A stretch of 64,000 nt of DNA from Megamerina dolium (Eukaryota > Arthropoda > Insecta > Diptera > Megamerinidae): assembly GCA_963854835.1 (NCBI GenBank), contig OY978526.1, forward strand, positions 15,827,277 to 15,891,276. Direction: 5' to 3'. The notes under the pieces were generated by a model that saw nothing but the letters and a program-made list of their open reading frames with translations, ran no database searches and had not been told where the DNA came from. Made by a program: the position numbers and the translations under genes. How positions within the stretch are numbered: the stretch's first letter is position 1; every line of letters starts with the position of its first letter. Shown piece by piece: positions 1 to 12,609 of this stretch.

Positions 1-2570
1 GCCATACATATGTACATATGTGGTAGTTACTATCATGGTACACATACTTGTACCATATCATCCCTCTGCTGTGGTGGCAGAAAAACATCTCTATTAAAAT
101 ACATCAACTCAACTATCCATCTATATACGAATGAGCGGAAAAACTACTTATTGTTGCTACTGTTTTTGAATGTTTGTTATACTACGAGTATGTAATGTGG
201 CACATGCATACATGTTACTTTGTTGTTGTTGTTGTTGTTAGCATTAAGTATTGTATTCGTAATAAAATTATTGAAATGAGCTTTGTAGGCATATGCTTGT
301 ACTGCTTGTAAGAGGAAACTTGTAGCGTTTATGACTATAAGTAGTTGTTTTTGTGAATGAGCGCGTGTAGAAGTGTGTGTGAGTGTGTGTGTACGACCTT
401 TGTTATTTAAAAGGATTATAAGCATAATGAAGTGTTTTTTAATACACTTAAATCGTATGTTGATTTTAAAAGAATATTTACTATTGGATGGGATAATTGG
501 AAAAATGGTAAAGATCAAATGTAGATAATGTAATTAAATTGTAGTCATTTATGAATTTATATTATGTAAACATAAATACATATTTTTTATGAAGCTATTT
601 AACTTCTTGTTTTCAGAGACCTAACTCAAGATCTCAATCACTTTGGACTTAGAGCCACTGAAACTTATTATTATTTTTATACATAATCTTAAAAGACATC
701 GATTAGGGTAAAATTTTTTTTTGTTATTCAACTGCCGCTGCACTTCTGAAATAATGATGCATGTATGTAGTAATAATATTAGTGGTTGTGCGAAATAGAA
801 AATTATATATTAACCACACATATAGCATACCACTCATATTTAGTTAAGTAAAACATTAACATTGACTTGGTGGCAAATATGTAATGCTTTTTTTTCTTCC
901 TCTTCTCCTCTATATATATCGTATTAAATTGATGCTTCTGATGTTGTAGTTACATTAAACATAATTGAATTGATTTTATTACTGCAGTCTACATTATTGT
1001 TGTTATCTATATGCTTTCTACTTACATTCCCACGTTATATTTATGTATAAAGATATACACCTATCAGCAGTATGTAACTATTCGTAGTTCATAAATTTTT
1101 CTGTTGCTCTAACTATTGCTGGTTGCTTGCTTTGTTGATTGTCCACAAGATATTTTCCGTTGTTGCTGCGATGATTATGGTTTTGCGAGTACATTTTTAT
1201 GTACAATACATGAAAACATACATACGAAAGAATATATACTCGTAGAATGTTCATCTTGAAAAGTTAATAAAATTCACGCGAATTGCATTTAACAAAGGAT
1301 ATTGACATGATATTATATTATACTATATAAATACAATATTTGTTCTTATATTAGCGTAATTTGTGAGTGTATGTTGTTATATTCATCCTTGTGACTGTTG
1401 TTGATGTTACAGCAATATACTATGTATGTAGGTTAGAGTGTATAGTTAGAGTCTAAACAATAATATGAAACAGAAAGAGAGAAATTACATACATAAGTAC
1501 CAACATATATGTATGTACGTATTGTAGTGTGACATTTACGTTAATTCCAATGGGGATTTGTAACAAAGCAAAATGAAATTGAATGAAGGATTCGGTATAA
1601 AGCTTTTGGGTAAAGGTAATTTTATTGCGGTTTTTATGATGTGGCGACAAATTGATTTTTGTTTTTTTTTTTTCTTTGCCTTTGTACTTCTCTTGTGTTT
1701 CATACTTGCCATTATTATTGTTGTATGTAATATAAATTTTATTTACTAAAATTTACGAGTATAAGAGTATAAGACACATTAATGTCTCTCCATGTACCAT
1801 ATGACTTGTAAGATAATGAAATAGATTAAGATATAAGATTCTTAAGCTAAAGGAGAATTTTCAGTAAGCGATTAAATTTTTAGCCAAGAAATAGTGATAA
1901 AAGATTCCAATTTGTTTGAATCCTATGCCTATTTACCATATTTGCAACTTGTTAAAAAATTATAAATAGTCCAATTATTAATGTTAAAATGATTAACCAT
2001 GAATGTTGAATAAATTAATTTCGCGAAATTGTTGCAATATTGTCGAAAATGTACATTTTTTCGACATTACAGCAGAAATCGGTTGAATTGAAATGATTAA
2101 AAATAGAATAAAAAGGAAGGAATGGTATTTCTGCTATGCTCACACCAAAAACGGTAAATAACACTAGATAAAACAACACTTTTTTATGGCAGGTTTTCGA
2201 AATATGCATTTTTTAAGTATTTTTTCGTTTTCTTCGGAGATTTTAGATAATACCTCGATTTGGAAATGCGTCTCACAAAGTATCAAATTTCGATGATCGC
2301 CATATATATTTTTTCTGGCTTAGGCGACACTAAGTGTTACCAGATTTCATTGAAAGTTTGACAATTTTTAGCATAAACGTACTCGAATCTTTTGACTTAC
2401 CAACACTATTGGTGTTGTTTATACTCACTTGAAAAATTTATCTCGAACAAAAATTGGATTTAAACTATGAACATTTTCATGCGATATCTTTTCATTATTT
2501 TCGATGTGGATTATTAAGACAAGAACGCATCGATAAACTTAATTCTTGATGGCGAGATCAAGCACTATGA
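1..2570. other. Noncoding AT-rich flank, no gene seen
   Basis: No frame here looks coding. A GTT microsatellite (about 219-240) and short poly-T runs are the only regular structures I see. Confidence 0.6.
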
Positions 2571-2599
2571 AAACTGGTACAATGTATGTTCGGTCCAGC

Positions 2600-2735
2600 A
2601 CAAATTTCATGGCTGTTGTGCCAGAAAACGTCGATGCTGTGTGTGAACTGATGGAGTAAGATTTTCATGTGGCATACTGTGAGATTGAGGCATTATTGGG
2701 CATTATTATGAGAAGCATCGAAAAGATATTGTATT
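2600..2735 (+). pseudogene. Mariner-like transposase fragment (DNA-binding region)
   Basis: The + strand reads VPENVDAVCELME, a stop, then DFHVAYCEIEALLGI. This matches the helix-turn-helix part of mariner transposases (ENVDAV..L...D..VTY.EIE..LGIS). An in-frame stop (TAA around 2658) and loss of the sequence after LGI show it is dead. Short similar-looking pieces continue toward 2800, but no catalytic motifs follow. No terminal repeats were found. The assignment is by remembered motif only. Confidence 0.5.
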
Positions 2736-2944
2736 TAGTGGTAAAAACGATTTTGCGTTAAAGCGGAGAAAAATGCTTCATAATTTGGCTCAAACACTTA
2801 AAAAAATATTGATCTGCATCGAGAAGACGAAGTATTTATAGCAATATAGTTATGTATTTGGTGAGTCTCTTCCTGAACCATTCTGAAGCTCTGAAGAATT
2901 TCGTTAACACTTCCAGTTAAAATTTAACATTCTTATACGAGTAT

Positions 2945-4285
2945 TCTTCTTTCTTCTTTCTTTATGTGGCCATAACAAGCGAATATCGATTTAGGCCGAA
3001 TATAACATGCTTCGCCAGCCATCTCTGTTCTTCGCTAGCTGGCACCAGTTAGAAATTGCAAGCGCCGTCAGGTTCTCCAGTACTTGGTCTTTCCACCAGA
3101 GGTTAGGTCTTCCTCTTCTGCGTCGTCCTCCAGCGGGTTCCGAATATAACACCTTCTTAGCTGGAGCGTGTTCTTCCATTCGCTCGACATGACCTAGCCA
3201 GCGCAGCCGCTGGATTTTGATGCGCTTTACTATGTCAATATCGGCATACAGCTCGTACAGCTCATGGTTGTACCTTATTCGGTACTCGCCACCAACGCAA
3301 ATAGGTCCAAAGATCTTGCGTAGGACTTTTCTCTCGAAAACTCTAAGCATTCGCTTATCCGAGGTGGAAATTGTCCAGGCTTTAGCGCCATATGTTAGGA
3401 CAGGCATGATGAAAGACTTGAGGAGTGTAGTTTTCGTTCTTCGAGAGAAGGCTCGACTTCTCAATTGCTTACTCAGCCCAAAATAACACCTGTGTGCAAG
3501 AGTGATCCTTCGCAATATCGCCAGGCTGACGTCATTACTGCTGTTAATGCTGGTTCCAAGATAGACAAAGTCCCTTACTACTTCAAAAGCGTAGTTATCA
3601 ACAGTGACGTGCTGCCCAAGATGCCGGACTCTTTGTTTGTTGACCCTAGATCCTTCGTCTTGCCCTCGTTCACCGCAAGACTCTGAGAATGCTGCACTGA
3701 CTGCTCGCGTGTTCATCCTGATTATGTCAATATCGTCGGAATACGCCAACACCATTACATTTTTGTTGAAGATAGTGCCATTATGTGTCGAAAATAATAC
3801 TAGATCAGCAGCTAGTATTATTTTCTCCATAATAAGATTGAAGAAGTTGCACGATAACGAATCACCTTGTCTGAAACCCCGTTCGGTATTAAATGGTAAG
3901 GAGAGGTCCTTCCCAATTTTCACTGCACAACGGGAGTTATGCAGTGTCATTCTACAAAGTCTAATGAGCTTTGCAGGAATACCGAACTCAGACATTGTTG
4001 CGTAGAGGTAATCCCTTACCGGACTGTCGAAAGCGGCTTTATAATCAACAAGTAGGTGGTGTGTGTCGATCTGTTTTTCTTGGGTCTTCTCCAGGATTTG
4101 GCGCTGTGTGAAAATTTGGTCGATGGTAGATTTACCAGGTCTGAAGCCACACTGATAAGGTCCAATCAGGTTGTTGAGCATGGGCTTCAATCATTCACAG
4201 AATACGCTCGATAGAACCTTGTATGCGATGCTCAGGAGACTTATTCCACGGTAGTTGGCGCAAATTGTGAGGTCTCCTTTTTTAT
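2945..4285 (-). pseudogene. 5'-truncated non-LTR retrotransposon, reverse transcriptase (LINE family 1, copy 1)
   Basis: Read on the minus strand, the reverse transcriptase domain starts at about 4280 ([16 protein letters not shown]), interrupted by a stop near 4190. It continues QCGFRPGKST, DYKAAFDS and GFRQGDSLS to the catalytic YSDD at 3732-3743, where YADD is usual. The C-terminal RLRWLGHVERMEEHAP and RRRRGRPNLWWKDQ blocks follow. A deletion around 3680 has fused SES to CGERGQ and removed the VNEGKTKY region seen in copy 3, leaving a shifted patch. The 3' terminus is shared with the copies at 25.2 and 58.4 kb and ends in a simple repeat, here (TTTC)n on the + strand at about 2945-2962. 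It is long (399 codons in the main frame) but inactive. The clade is uncertain. Confidence 0.85.
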
Positions 4286-6006
4286 TATACAAGTATTACA
4301 GGCATGTATTTGAAATCAAGCAAAGTTATAGTATATTAAATACATTGCAAATGGTTGACTACGCAAAATCCTTTATGTAATCAATTAATATGTAATGAAT
4401 TTGAATTATATTTCAAATATTTGTTCCCACGTATAGTCATAGTCTCTTGTACCTATTCGTTAAGCAGTAAATAGTTGATTATACACATAGGCCACAATAG
4501 CGAACGCCCAGATTTCAGATTTGTGGTATAATTATTTACATATGTATATATTTATTATACATTAGAATGGTACAATTGGAAAAAGTGTATAGCAAAATAT
4601 CATTATTGAAATGATTATCAGAAAAGATATAGAATCTTCCTGAAAAAAAAAATCAAAATAAGTAGATGGGTTGTATCTTCTACCTTTGGAAATGTTATTT
4701 TAATCTATACTTCTCTTGGACACTTTATACGCCAAAAAATTGGTACGTTCTAATGTATATACAAACATATATCCTATGATTACACTGTACATATTCTGTG
4801 CGAATTAATCTCTATTTTGTTTTTATACTCTACACGTTTTCTATGTATTTGTTATAATAAGATCCATATAAATGTACAAAGAATCAGAGATGTGTCCGCC
4901 TCAAAGTCACACTGGGCGGTCCTGAGATCTTTAGCGTCTCATACTCTCTCATCGAAGAGTGTGTGTTTTTTTATTATCCTGCTGTGTTTTTGTTTAGATT
5001 TTTATTAGCGCACCGCGAGGAAAATTTAAAAATTATAACATAATTAAGTCTTTAAGCCTCAACAGTTTTTCAGTTATTCGAGTTAACTGTGATGGCGCGT
5101 TTACTTTTAGATTACGCCTTACTTTTGGGATTCGCCTTGAGGTTATGTACAAAAAAAAAAAAAGAGAAGAGGAGGTATTTGAAATATTGAAGTATTATGT
5201 ATGTTGTTAAGTATGTATGTTTGTTAACTATAAAAAGTATATATGTACCAATTTCTAGAATAAAAAAACTTCACACATCATAATTACATTGTTACTTCCA
5301 ATCGTTCATAATTTTTTATGACCGACTGTCAGTGCACCATTTTTAAACGCTAAATCGATATGATTTTTCCGTTAACTATTTCTTTTAACTTCGGTGTTCT
5401 TTTTGAAAGACTGTGATGTTATTTTCATTGAATATATACCTACATACAATCATACATAGATATAATATTTCCATGTATGCCGTCTGAGAGAATTAAGTAC
5501 TTGAATTTGAGAAGTTTTTCGTTTTCATTATTTGAAGTCAACTGGAAGATAATAAAATTGATCATAAAGAATATTTGCTATTGCAAATTGCAGATATTTT
5601 GCGCCGTAACTGTTATTATGCCGTGTCGTCGCTTTTCACTTTGATTGTATGATAAAGAGGTAGTAAAGGGCATGCGCGGCAGAACAAAGGCATTAAAAGG
5701 ATTTTTAATGATACATGTTGTGCTCTCTTTTGGGTTTTTTTTTATTAGTATTGTTTTGAAATTGCCAATTTTACATTTCGCTTAGCAATTTTGTGTTTTC
5801 TTCTTTTTTTTTTGCTAAATGATCATTGTGCCATATGAAATTTCTTGAGTAGGTTTGAACCATAGTGATTGATTCTATGGAGCTCTAATAGGTAAAATAT
5901 TAATTTATGACTACAAAGTTGGTTGCTTTCATACACATGTATTTGACACTGACATCTCCGGGAAATTCAGATTAACCTTCCCCTGCACGCAATACCAGAA
6001 GGGCAC
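4286..6006. other. Noncoding stretch, nothing recognised
   Basis: AT-rich sequence with an A12-type run near 5149-5162 and scattered ATGTATGT motifs. No coding frame, tRNA or repeat family was recognised. Confidence 0.5.
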
Positions 6007-6018
6007 TATTTATGTATA

Positions 6019-6345
6019 ACAAAAAAATATATGGCACTTATAATCCCCGAAGGGCTCTCTGATCAAGCTTCTCTTCCAGTACTGTTGTGGGTGTTAAATT
6101 TCGGACAGTGTTAGAAAGCACCTACTTATATTAGCCGGTTTCGAACGACAGAACCCTTGTGGCATAACTTTTTCTGAGCTTTGAGACAAAGTTATTTTAG
6201 AAGCTTTTTCGTGTGAAATTGTTACTGCCGGATGAATTTCCAATCCCTTGTCGATATTACATTTATGCTTCAGCCGGGGATGAAACCCACGACCTACAAA
6301 TCAGAAGCCCAACGCACAAACCACTGAGCTGCGGCACCCACAATG
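6019..6345 (-). repeat. tRNA-headed SINE, full length, with 12-bp target-site duplication
   Basis: Minus-strand copy of the SINE family described at 13967. The tRNA-like head (GGTGCCGCAGCTCAGTGG... on the minus strand) lies at the right end and the A-rich/T-rich tail at the left. TATTTATGTATA flanks it at 6007-6018 and 6346-6357. Several substitutions in the B-box region indicate an older copy. Confidence 0.85.
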
Positions 6346-6538
6346 TATTTATGTATATTAGAGAAACATTCTGAAAGGAATGTCCAAAAGCTATTTTTAT
6401 TCTCAAAATAAAACAAATTGGACACAAAATATTATTCTGAATCTATTTTGAACTCATTACTGGGTTTAACTTTTAAAGTTTAAGAGAATACTCATTAAGT
6501 ATTTTATATACCCTAAAACTCCTAGAAATATATGATTT

Positions 6539-7428
6539 GTGGTGTTCGAAAAAGTTCGGTTACAAATTTGACAAAAAATGAAACACTTTTTTTTCATATT
6601 TGAAACGAATTTTATGAAACCAAATATGTGCCAAATATAACCTTTTGTTATTTTTGAGGTTTTACTTCATCTGTGTAGAACTTCTGGGTTTCCTGAGCGA
6701 AAAACTGATCCAAGTGCGTTTTGCAGGCCTCTACGGAATTTAAATTTATACAATTAAGAGAGTTCTGCAGAGATCGAAACAAATGGTAATCTGATTGATG
6801 GATGCATCAAAACTTCCCAGCTAAGCTCTCTCAGTTTCTGCCGGGGTTATCAAAAATGTGTGTGGTCTGGTGTTGTCATGATGGAACTCAACACCTTTTC
6901 TGTTGATCAATTCTGGCCATTTTAATTGAATTGCTTGCTTCAATTTCGATAATTGTTGACATTAGAGATCAGAATCAATCGTTTAACCAGGTTATAGAAG
7001 CTCATAATGAACAATTCGCTTCCAATCTCACCAGACACACAGCATTACCTTTCTTGGTGTCAATTCTGGCTTTGCCACCGTTTGCGAAGCTTCGTCTCTC
7101 TACGTCCATAATCATTTTTGCTCATTATTGTCGTACGTTATCCACTTTCTATAGCCCGTAATCCATTAAATTTTCACTGTTAATTCATGTGGCACCCAAA
7201 TATAGAGCTTGTTTGTGTATCGAAAACGAGCAAACCACTTCACTGCTGGTTCTCTAGTTAGAGCATCGTCGTCGTAAACTGCACATAACCAAGCGAAGCT
7301 TAACGTATCACCTTTCAAACAAGCTATAGCATAGCTAGATGCAATTAATAGTACCAGAGTGGTTACATTTTAGAACCATCTACTGACAATTTGTTACCGT
7401 ACTTTTTCGAATACCCAATATAACGAAT
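6539..7428 (-). mobile_element. Mariner remnant, internally deleted, with imperfect terminal inverted repeats
   Basis: The ends match as inverted repeats: GTGTTCGAAAAAGTTCGG at the left and the complement of CCGTACTTTTTCGAATACCC at the right (about 7408-7427). The minus strand carries the SETMAR-type mariner C-terminal region: a catalytic-site match HHDNTRPH (HQDNARPH in active elements) at about 6861-6890, then FFAQETQKFYTD near 6680. Frameshifts and stops are frequent. At about 890 bp it is shorter than the usual 1.3 kb, so sequence is missing from the N-terminal half. Confidence 0.7.
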
Positions 7429-10400
7429 GTGCCTCTATGACAACATTGCACAGTACAATACAAACAATTGTTCTCACTATTATATCTGTTAGTTATGTAG
7501 TACATCAAGATGAACAGAAAATACCGCTATGTTCAATTATTGAGGTTAGAAACATCAACACGAAACATTAGAACGCATAATTCACAAAGGATGCATATCT
7601 ATGTATATATGCATATGCATGTACACCTAAATATGCATTTGTAAAATTGCTGCGATTGTGGCGGTGATGATGGTTCTTCATGGATACGTTTAATACAAAT
7701 ATATGAACATTCGAGTGATTGGATCTTGTATGGAGAATTTTATTGATATTTTGCTTTTTGAGTTTCTGATAGTAAATATTTTTGTCATGCTAATAATTTT
7801 AATAGAACCGAATCCATCATATATAGTGAATGTTTTGCCAGAGTAAATTGGAGTAGTTTAGTAATTTGTTTTTCTATACCTTTGTACCAAAGGCCAATAA
7901 GTGAGTTTACTATACGCAAACACAATGAAAATGACTACTAAATGTATTTAAAAAATAAATTTACTTAAAAAAAATACGATTTTTAATCGGTAAAATATTT
8001 TTGTCTTAACATTTGGCCTTGAAATGTTACTATTACAATTTAGGGTTAGAGTTCCAACATGGAGGAATTTTCAAATTAAAAAAATTATATAGAATCATTC
8101 AACGTACTCCAAATCAAATAAAAAATTTTCATGATGCATATTACAATTAAAATTAAACTTTTGCTAACTGCAGCTTAAAAATCGAGATAACGTTTCTTTC
8201 TTCAACCACACTAATGTACATGTACAGTATATATAAATATGCATATATATATTCACAACATACTCGACGAACAGCTGAAGTGAAATGCATTATTATTGTA
8301 GCGAAGCGTAGCCAAAAACTCATTTGGCTCCTTGGCTCTTTGCAATTAAGATGTAAAATTGATGGTAGCTGCTTATCAATTATTACAAAGTGCACTTTAA
8401 AAAATTCATCGTTCATGGTTTTTGTTTAATTAAATATGAAATTTGCTATATTATTTCAACTTAAATGTAATTGCTTTAAATTTTGTGACATAAGAATTTT
8501 AATGCACAATTTTACCCAAGCACTGGTTTTGAAAACAATCGCGAATCAGTCATATTTCCAGATTATTATATTTTGATTCAGTTTGATACAGTTTTTATTA
8601 GATATGAAAAATTTGAATAGGAATCGGTCACCATGTGATGAATTTTTTTAAAAGTCGCAAACGAATCATATTTTCAGATTTTCTATATCTTTATGCAGTT
8701 TTATTCGATTCAAATACAATTTTTAATGCATTTAAAAAATTTGTATTCAATGGGAAATGAATCATATTTTAATACGGATTTTTAATACAAATGAACAATT
8801 GGAGTATTTGTCGATCATGATACGTTAAATTTGGATTAAAATGTGATCGAATAATTTTAAGGATTTTTACGAGTTTTTAATGCAAGCGAAACATTTGAGT
8901 AGCAATGAATCATTCATTATGCGAACAATTTTGTTTAAATCAAATTTTGACTCCATCATAGTATAACAAATTTTACTTTTTTCTAACTTTTATAACTTGT
9001 CTAAAAAATTTAGACCGTAAGAAAAATTAAAAACAAATTAGTTTCGGAATAAATAACAAATTAAAGAGTCAAACTGGTTGGATCTACTTAGGTTGAAGGG
9101 AGAATTAGAAGTCATAAAAAGCAGCTGTTAGTGTTGTTGTTTTTTCGTTTCGAAAATTTTTTCTTGAACATCCCGGCATTGCCTGCAGGACCAAGCATCG
9201 TTTACCTTAATACGCACGATGAATATTTTGCTGGACAGATACAGACAGCACAATAGTATCAAATTTATTATATGCCTTTGCACTGTTGTTGTTGTTGTTT
9301 TATTTGTAAATATGTTATTGTCATGGTTGTAATTTAGACCTATGCGGCGCTGTTCTCCTTGTTGTTGTTTTTCTAATTCGCAAAATGTTCAGTTTCACAA
9401 TAATTGTCCTTCCATCTCATTCATTTGGTTTTATTTTTCTATACAATTTTAACCATCTACAATAACACATACAAAGCTATATAGATATACTTGCACACAT
9501 ACATGAAACTCCCCATTAATCCATATATCCAATCATCCAACGACCCAACCATCTATTCATTCATTCATTTTTTAATTCATTCGGTCACTTGTCGGTCTTT
9601 TTGTATATCGACCATATAACTGACTGTTTCTCTGTGTCGGTCTTTATTAGGTAAATACTTACACACTCATACTCATATGTTCGTCGGTTTATCCTTTTGT
9701 ATGTGTCTGCTTTTCATGTAACTTTTGTTTTCATTTTTATTGTTGTTATTATTGTTATAAATTGGTAATTTTATACCATTGGCGGCATCTTCCACATGCA
9801 TGCATACATATGTGTTTATAAACAGTCATATCTGAATAGTATAGCAGCACATGTATGCATGTAGTGTGTCGGGAATAGTCGTAGTTGGTGGGCGATATCT
9901 TTATGTGTATTGTGAATGAAAGTTGTCTAAAATTAAAACAGTAATATACTTGTATGTAGAATCAAATACTGCTTGTTTGTTTATACTATGTACTTAATTT
10001 ACTCTCACTCTTTGCTTTTCAATTTTTATTCCACAATTTATTCGAGTCTTTGTTTGAATCGCTCATCAATGAGTTGTGAGTAGGTACTCGTACATCGAAT
10101 GCATACTTTTGCTTGTAAAACGGTCATAGAAAAACATTTGCAATAGAGAATTTGATATTGTTTGTAATTTATCAAGGATTATCCTCTAAGTGTACACATA
10201 TATAAAGTATTTAATACCGTTATATCTATTCTTTTTTGCTTTCAACTAATTTTACAGTTGATTAAGAGATATTCTACGTTTTATTTCTGTTTGAGTGAGT
10301 GAATGCATCTGTGTGCGAGTGTATGTGTGTGGTAAATTAAATTGAAAAACTTGTTAAACAATTTAATTAAATTGCAAAAAATATAATTTCCTTTGTAATA

Positions 10401-10770
10401 CGAGCTAAATGGTTGTTAAAAGCCGCCAGTAAAAAGGATGAAAATAAATTTCTTTTAATAATATGATATTTTACTGTGCAGCAACTATTTAATGAGCAAT
10501 TCACAAATTGAATGCATTATTATAGAGAATGAGAAACTAAATATATATCTATATTTTATGATTTCCAGCAATTTGTTATACCTATTGCACAATTTATTTG
10601 TATGATGTCTCTAAAACCCATTACTATAATTACCGATAACAACTCCAAATCCCAAATAACAATCCAAGTACATTTATATAACTAGCATAACGCGTTAGTA
10701 GGTGTGCCTGTGAATGTAAGCTTACTACTAGTATATACCACATGGTCCAAGCGAGAGTCAATTGCTACTT
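7429..10770. other. Noncoding upstream stretch with degenerate direct repeats
   Basis: No coding frame. Between about 8540 and 8930, phrases such as GAATCATATTTTCAGATTTT and TTTTTAATGCA recur at roughly 100-120 base intervals with heavy divergence, suggesting an old tandem repeat. Short GTT repeats occur near 9286 and 9360. The block 9430-9760 is rich in CATTCATT-like runs. Confidence 0.4.
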
Positions 10771-11070
10771 TAATGGGTGATTTTTTTTTAGAGTAAGACT
10801 AGTTCATGGTGATAAACCAGTAACTTTGGATGAATTGCAAGCCAACATTGAGCGAACTATTGTCGAGATTAGGCCCCAATTGCTTGAAAACAGTAACCGA
10901 AAATTGTGTTTTTAGATTACGCTACGTTCCGAACCAGTCCGAAATTATATTCAAACATTAATTGCATAAAATTATCCTTCCAATAAAGTCAATTTTTACT
11001 TAAGAACATTACATTTTTTTTTTATTTTTTCCTAATTTGAAAGCGGTTCACCTAAAAAAAACACCCGGTA
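10771..11070 (+). mobile_element. 300-bp MITE-like deletion derivative retaining a transposase C-terminus
   Basis: Left end TAATGGGTGATTTTTTTTTAG and right end CTAAAAAAAACACCCGGTA are inverted repeats, flanked by TA. Inside, the + strand from 10793 encodes VHGDKPVTLDELQANIERTI, then VEIRPQLLENSNRKL. A shifted EIIFKH and a stop follow near 10947. This is the C-terminal end of a mariner/IS630-like transposase (Y.KA.VY.DKP...EIIFK). Everything N-terminal, including the catalytic core, is gone. It belongs to the same broad group as the element at 28.6 kb. Confidence 0.65.
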
Positions 11071-12600
11071 CAAACTTACTTATAGAGTTTGATTTTGGCA
11101 ATGTACATGAAAAACATTTTGAAAGTAATGCTGAAGGAGTCAGTTGGAAAGAACAATCTGAATTGCTTCATGTATCTACTGAAAAAGCTATTGTAATATA
11201 ATATAAAGATGTAAGTCCTTGGAACTAGTTCGTATCTGGTTAATGGTAATTCAGTAAGAGTCAGATATAATACGATTACTTATTGGAATTTCCGCATTTC
11301 CTTATTTTTGGTATTTTTATTTCATTTTGTTTGAACAAATATTTGAAAAAATGACATTATTTAAAAAAAATTATTTAAAATTATTATTTTATGGTATTTA
11401 TAGGAAAAATTTAATTTGGAATTATTATACTGAATAATAAATAAATAAAAAATAATTATAAGTTGTTGTTTTTTGCAATACAAAAGTATACGAAATACAA
11501 TGTTGAGAGAAGTAATCGGTTCTAGTGCAACTACCATTTCTTGAACAGCTCCGTTCAGCTACAGGGTAGCTGTATGCAATAACCCACCGAAATAGTAAAA
11601 TATGGCAATTTGAAAAAACTATTTATTTAAATCAAATTGCATATGTTATTTATGTGATGCCAAGACAATTTCAAAGGAACTTGCCTCACACAGGGTTATT
11701 CAATTTATCATATGAACTTTATAATCCAATATTGTACGATTTTCAAATTAGAATGTTCAAAATCTTTGCTATTTATTTATTTATCTAATGTAGGGCTAAT
11801 TTTATATTTGACCAAAACGGGCAGATATGTCTTGAGACATTCAATGAATGTTGCTATCACTAAAAAGGTACTAAAGAGACCAATACCAAATAAATGTTGT
11901 TAAAACCTACAATTTCACAAGTAAGTTTTTACCACTCTAGCCGCACTTTATAAAACATATCTTTAATTTCCAAAGATTTAATGAATTTGGGATTTAATTT
12001 CTGATGGCGCAATTAGTAGTTATCAAGCAAGCTTAGGGTTTTGAAGAAAGTTTTGAATCATAGAGTTTAGAAAAACAGATAACCAATGATGTTTTTATAG
12101 ACTAAGTGCGTAATTAAGGATTAGGTGAATGTATATAGCGGCCGCCACTAATGGAAAAATAATAATTGATGAGTTTAAATTACTAGATTTAAAATAAATG
12201 AAGTCATTAGCTTCGGTTCACACTACGTTCCTGAACACTTAAAAGCTACGAAGATATTGCTGATTTTTATTAGAAAAAAAATCCATAGCAGAGAAATTGA
12301 AAAACCCTTTATTATACCCTGAACTAATGTACTCATTATGTACATATGAATTTTTCTGTCTGTTTTGTTAATATATAAATGGTGATACAATGTAATGAAT
12401 AGCTATAAAAATACATAGATACAACTTATGGAATACTTGTATCAATTTCAAGCAATAACACACCCACATTTGGCTATTCGTGCACACAAAGAGAATAGCA
12501 AAACAGAAAAGCTACATTTTTAGAACTGATTCTAATTGTGCCATTTTAATGGTTTATTCATTTGTAAAATGATTGCATTCTTTTCAACGTAGATAATTTT
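11071..12600. other. Noncoding stretch with one short unexplained open segment
   Basis: Immediately after the MITE, 11078-11200 is open on the + strand for about 40 codons (EFDFGNVHEKHFESNAEGVS...) and looks less AT-biased than its surroundings. I do not recognise it. The rest holds no gene. Confidence 0.3.
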
Positions 12601-12609
12601 TGGAACTCA

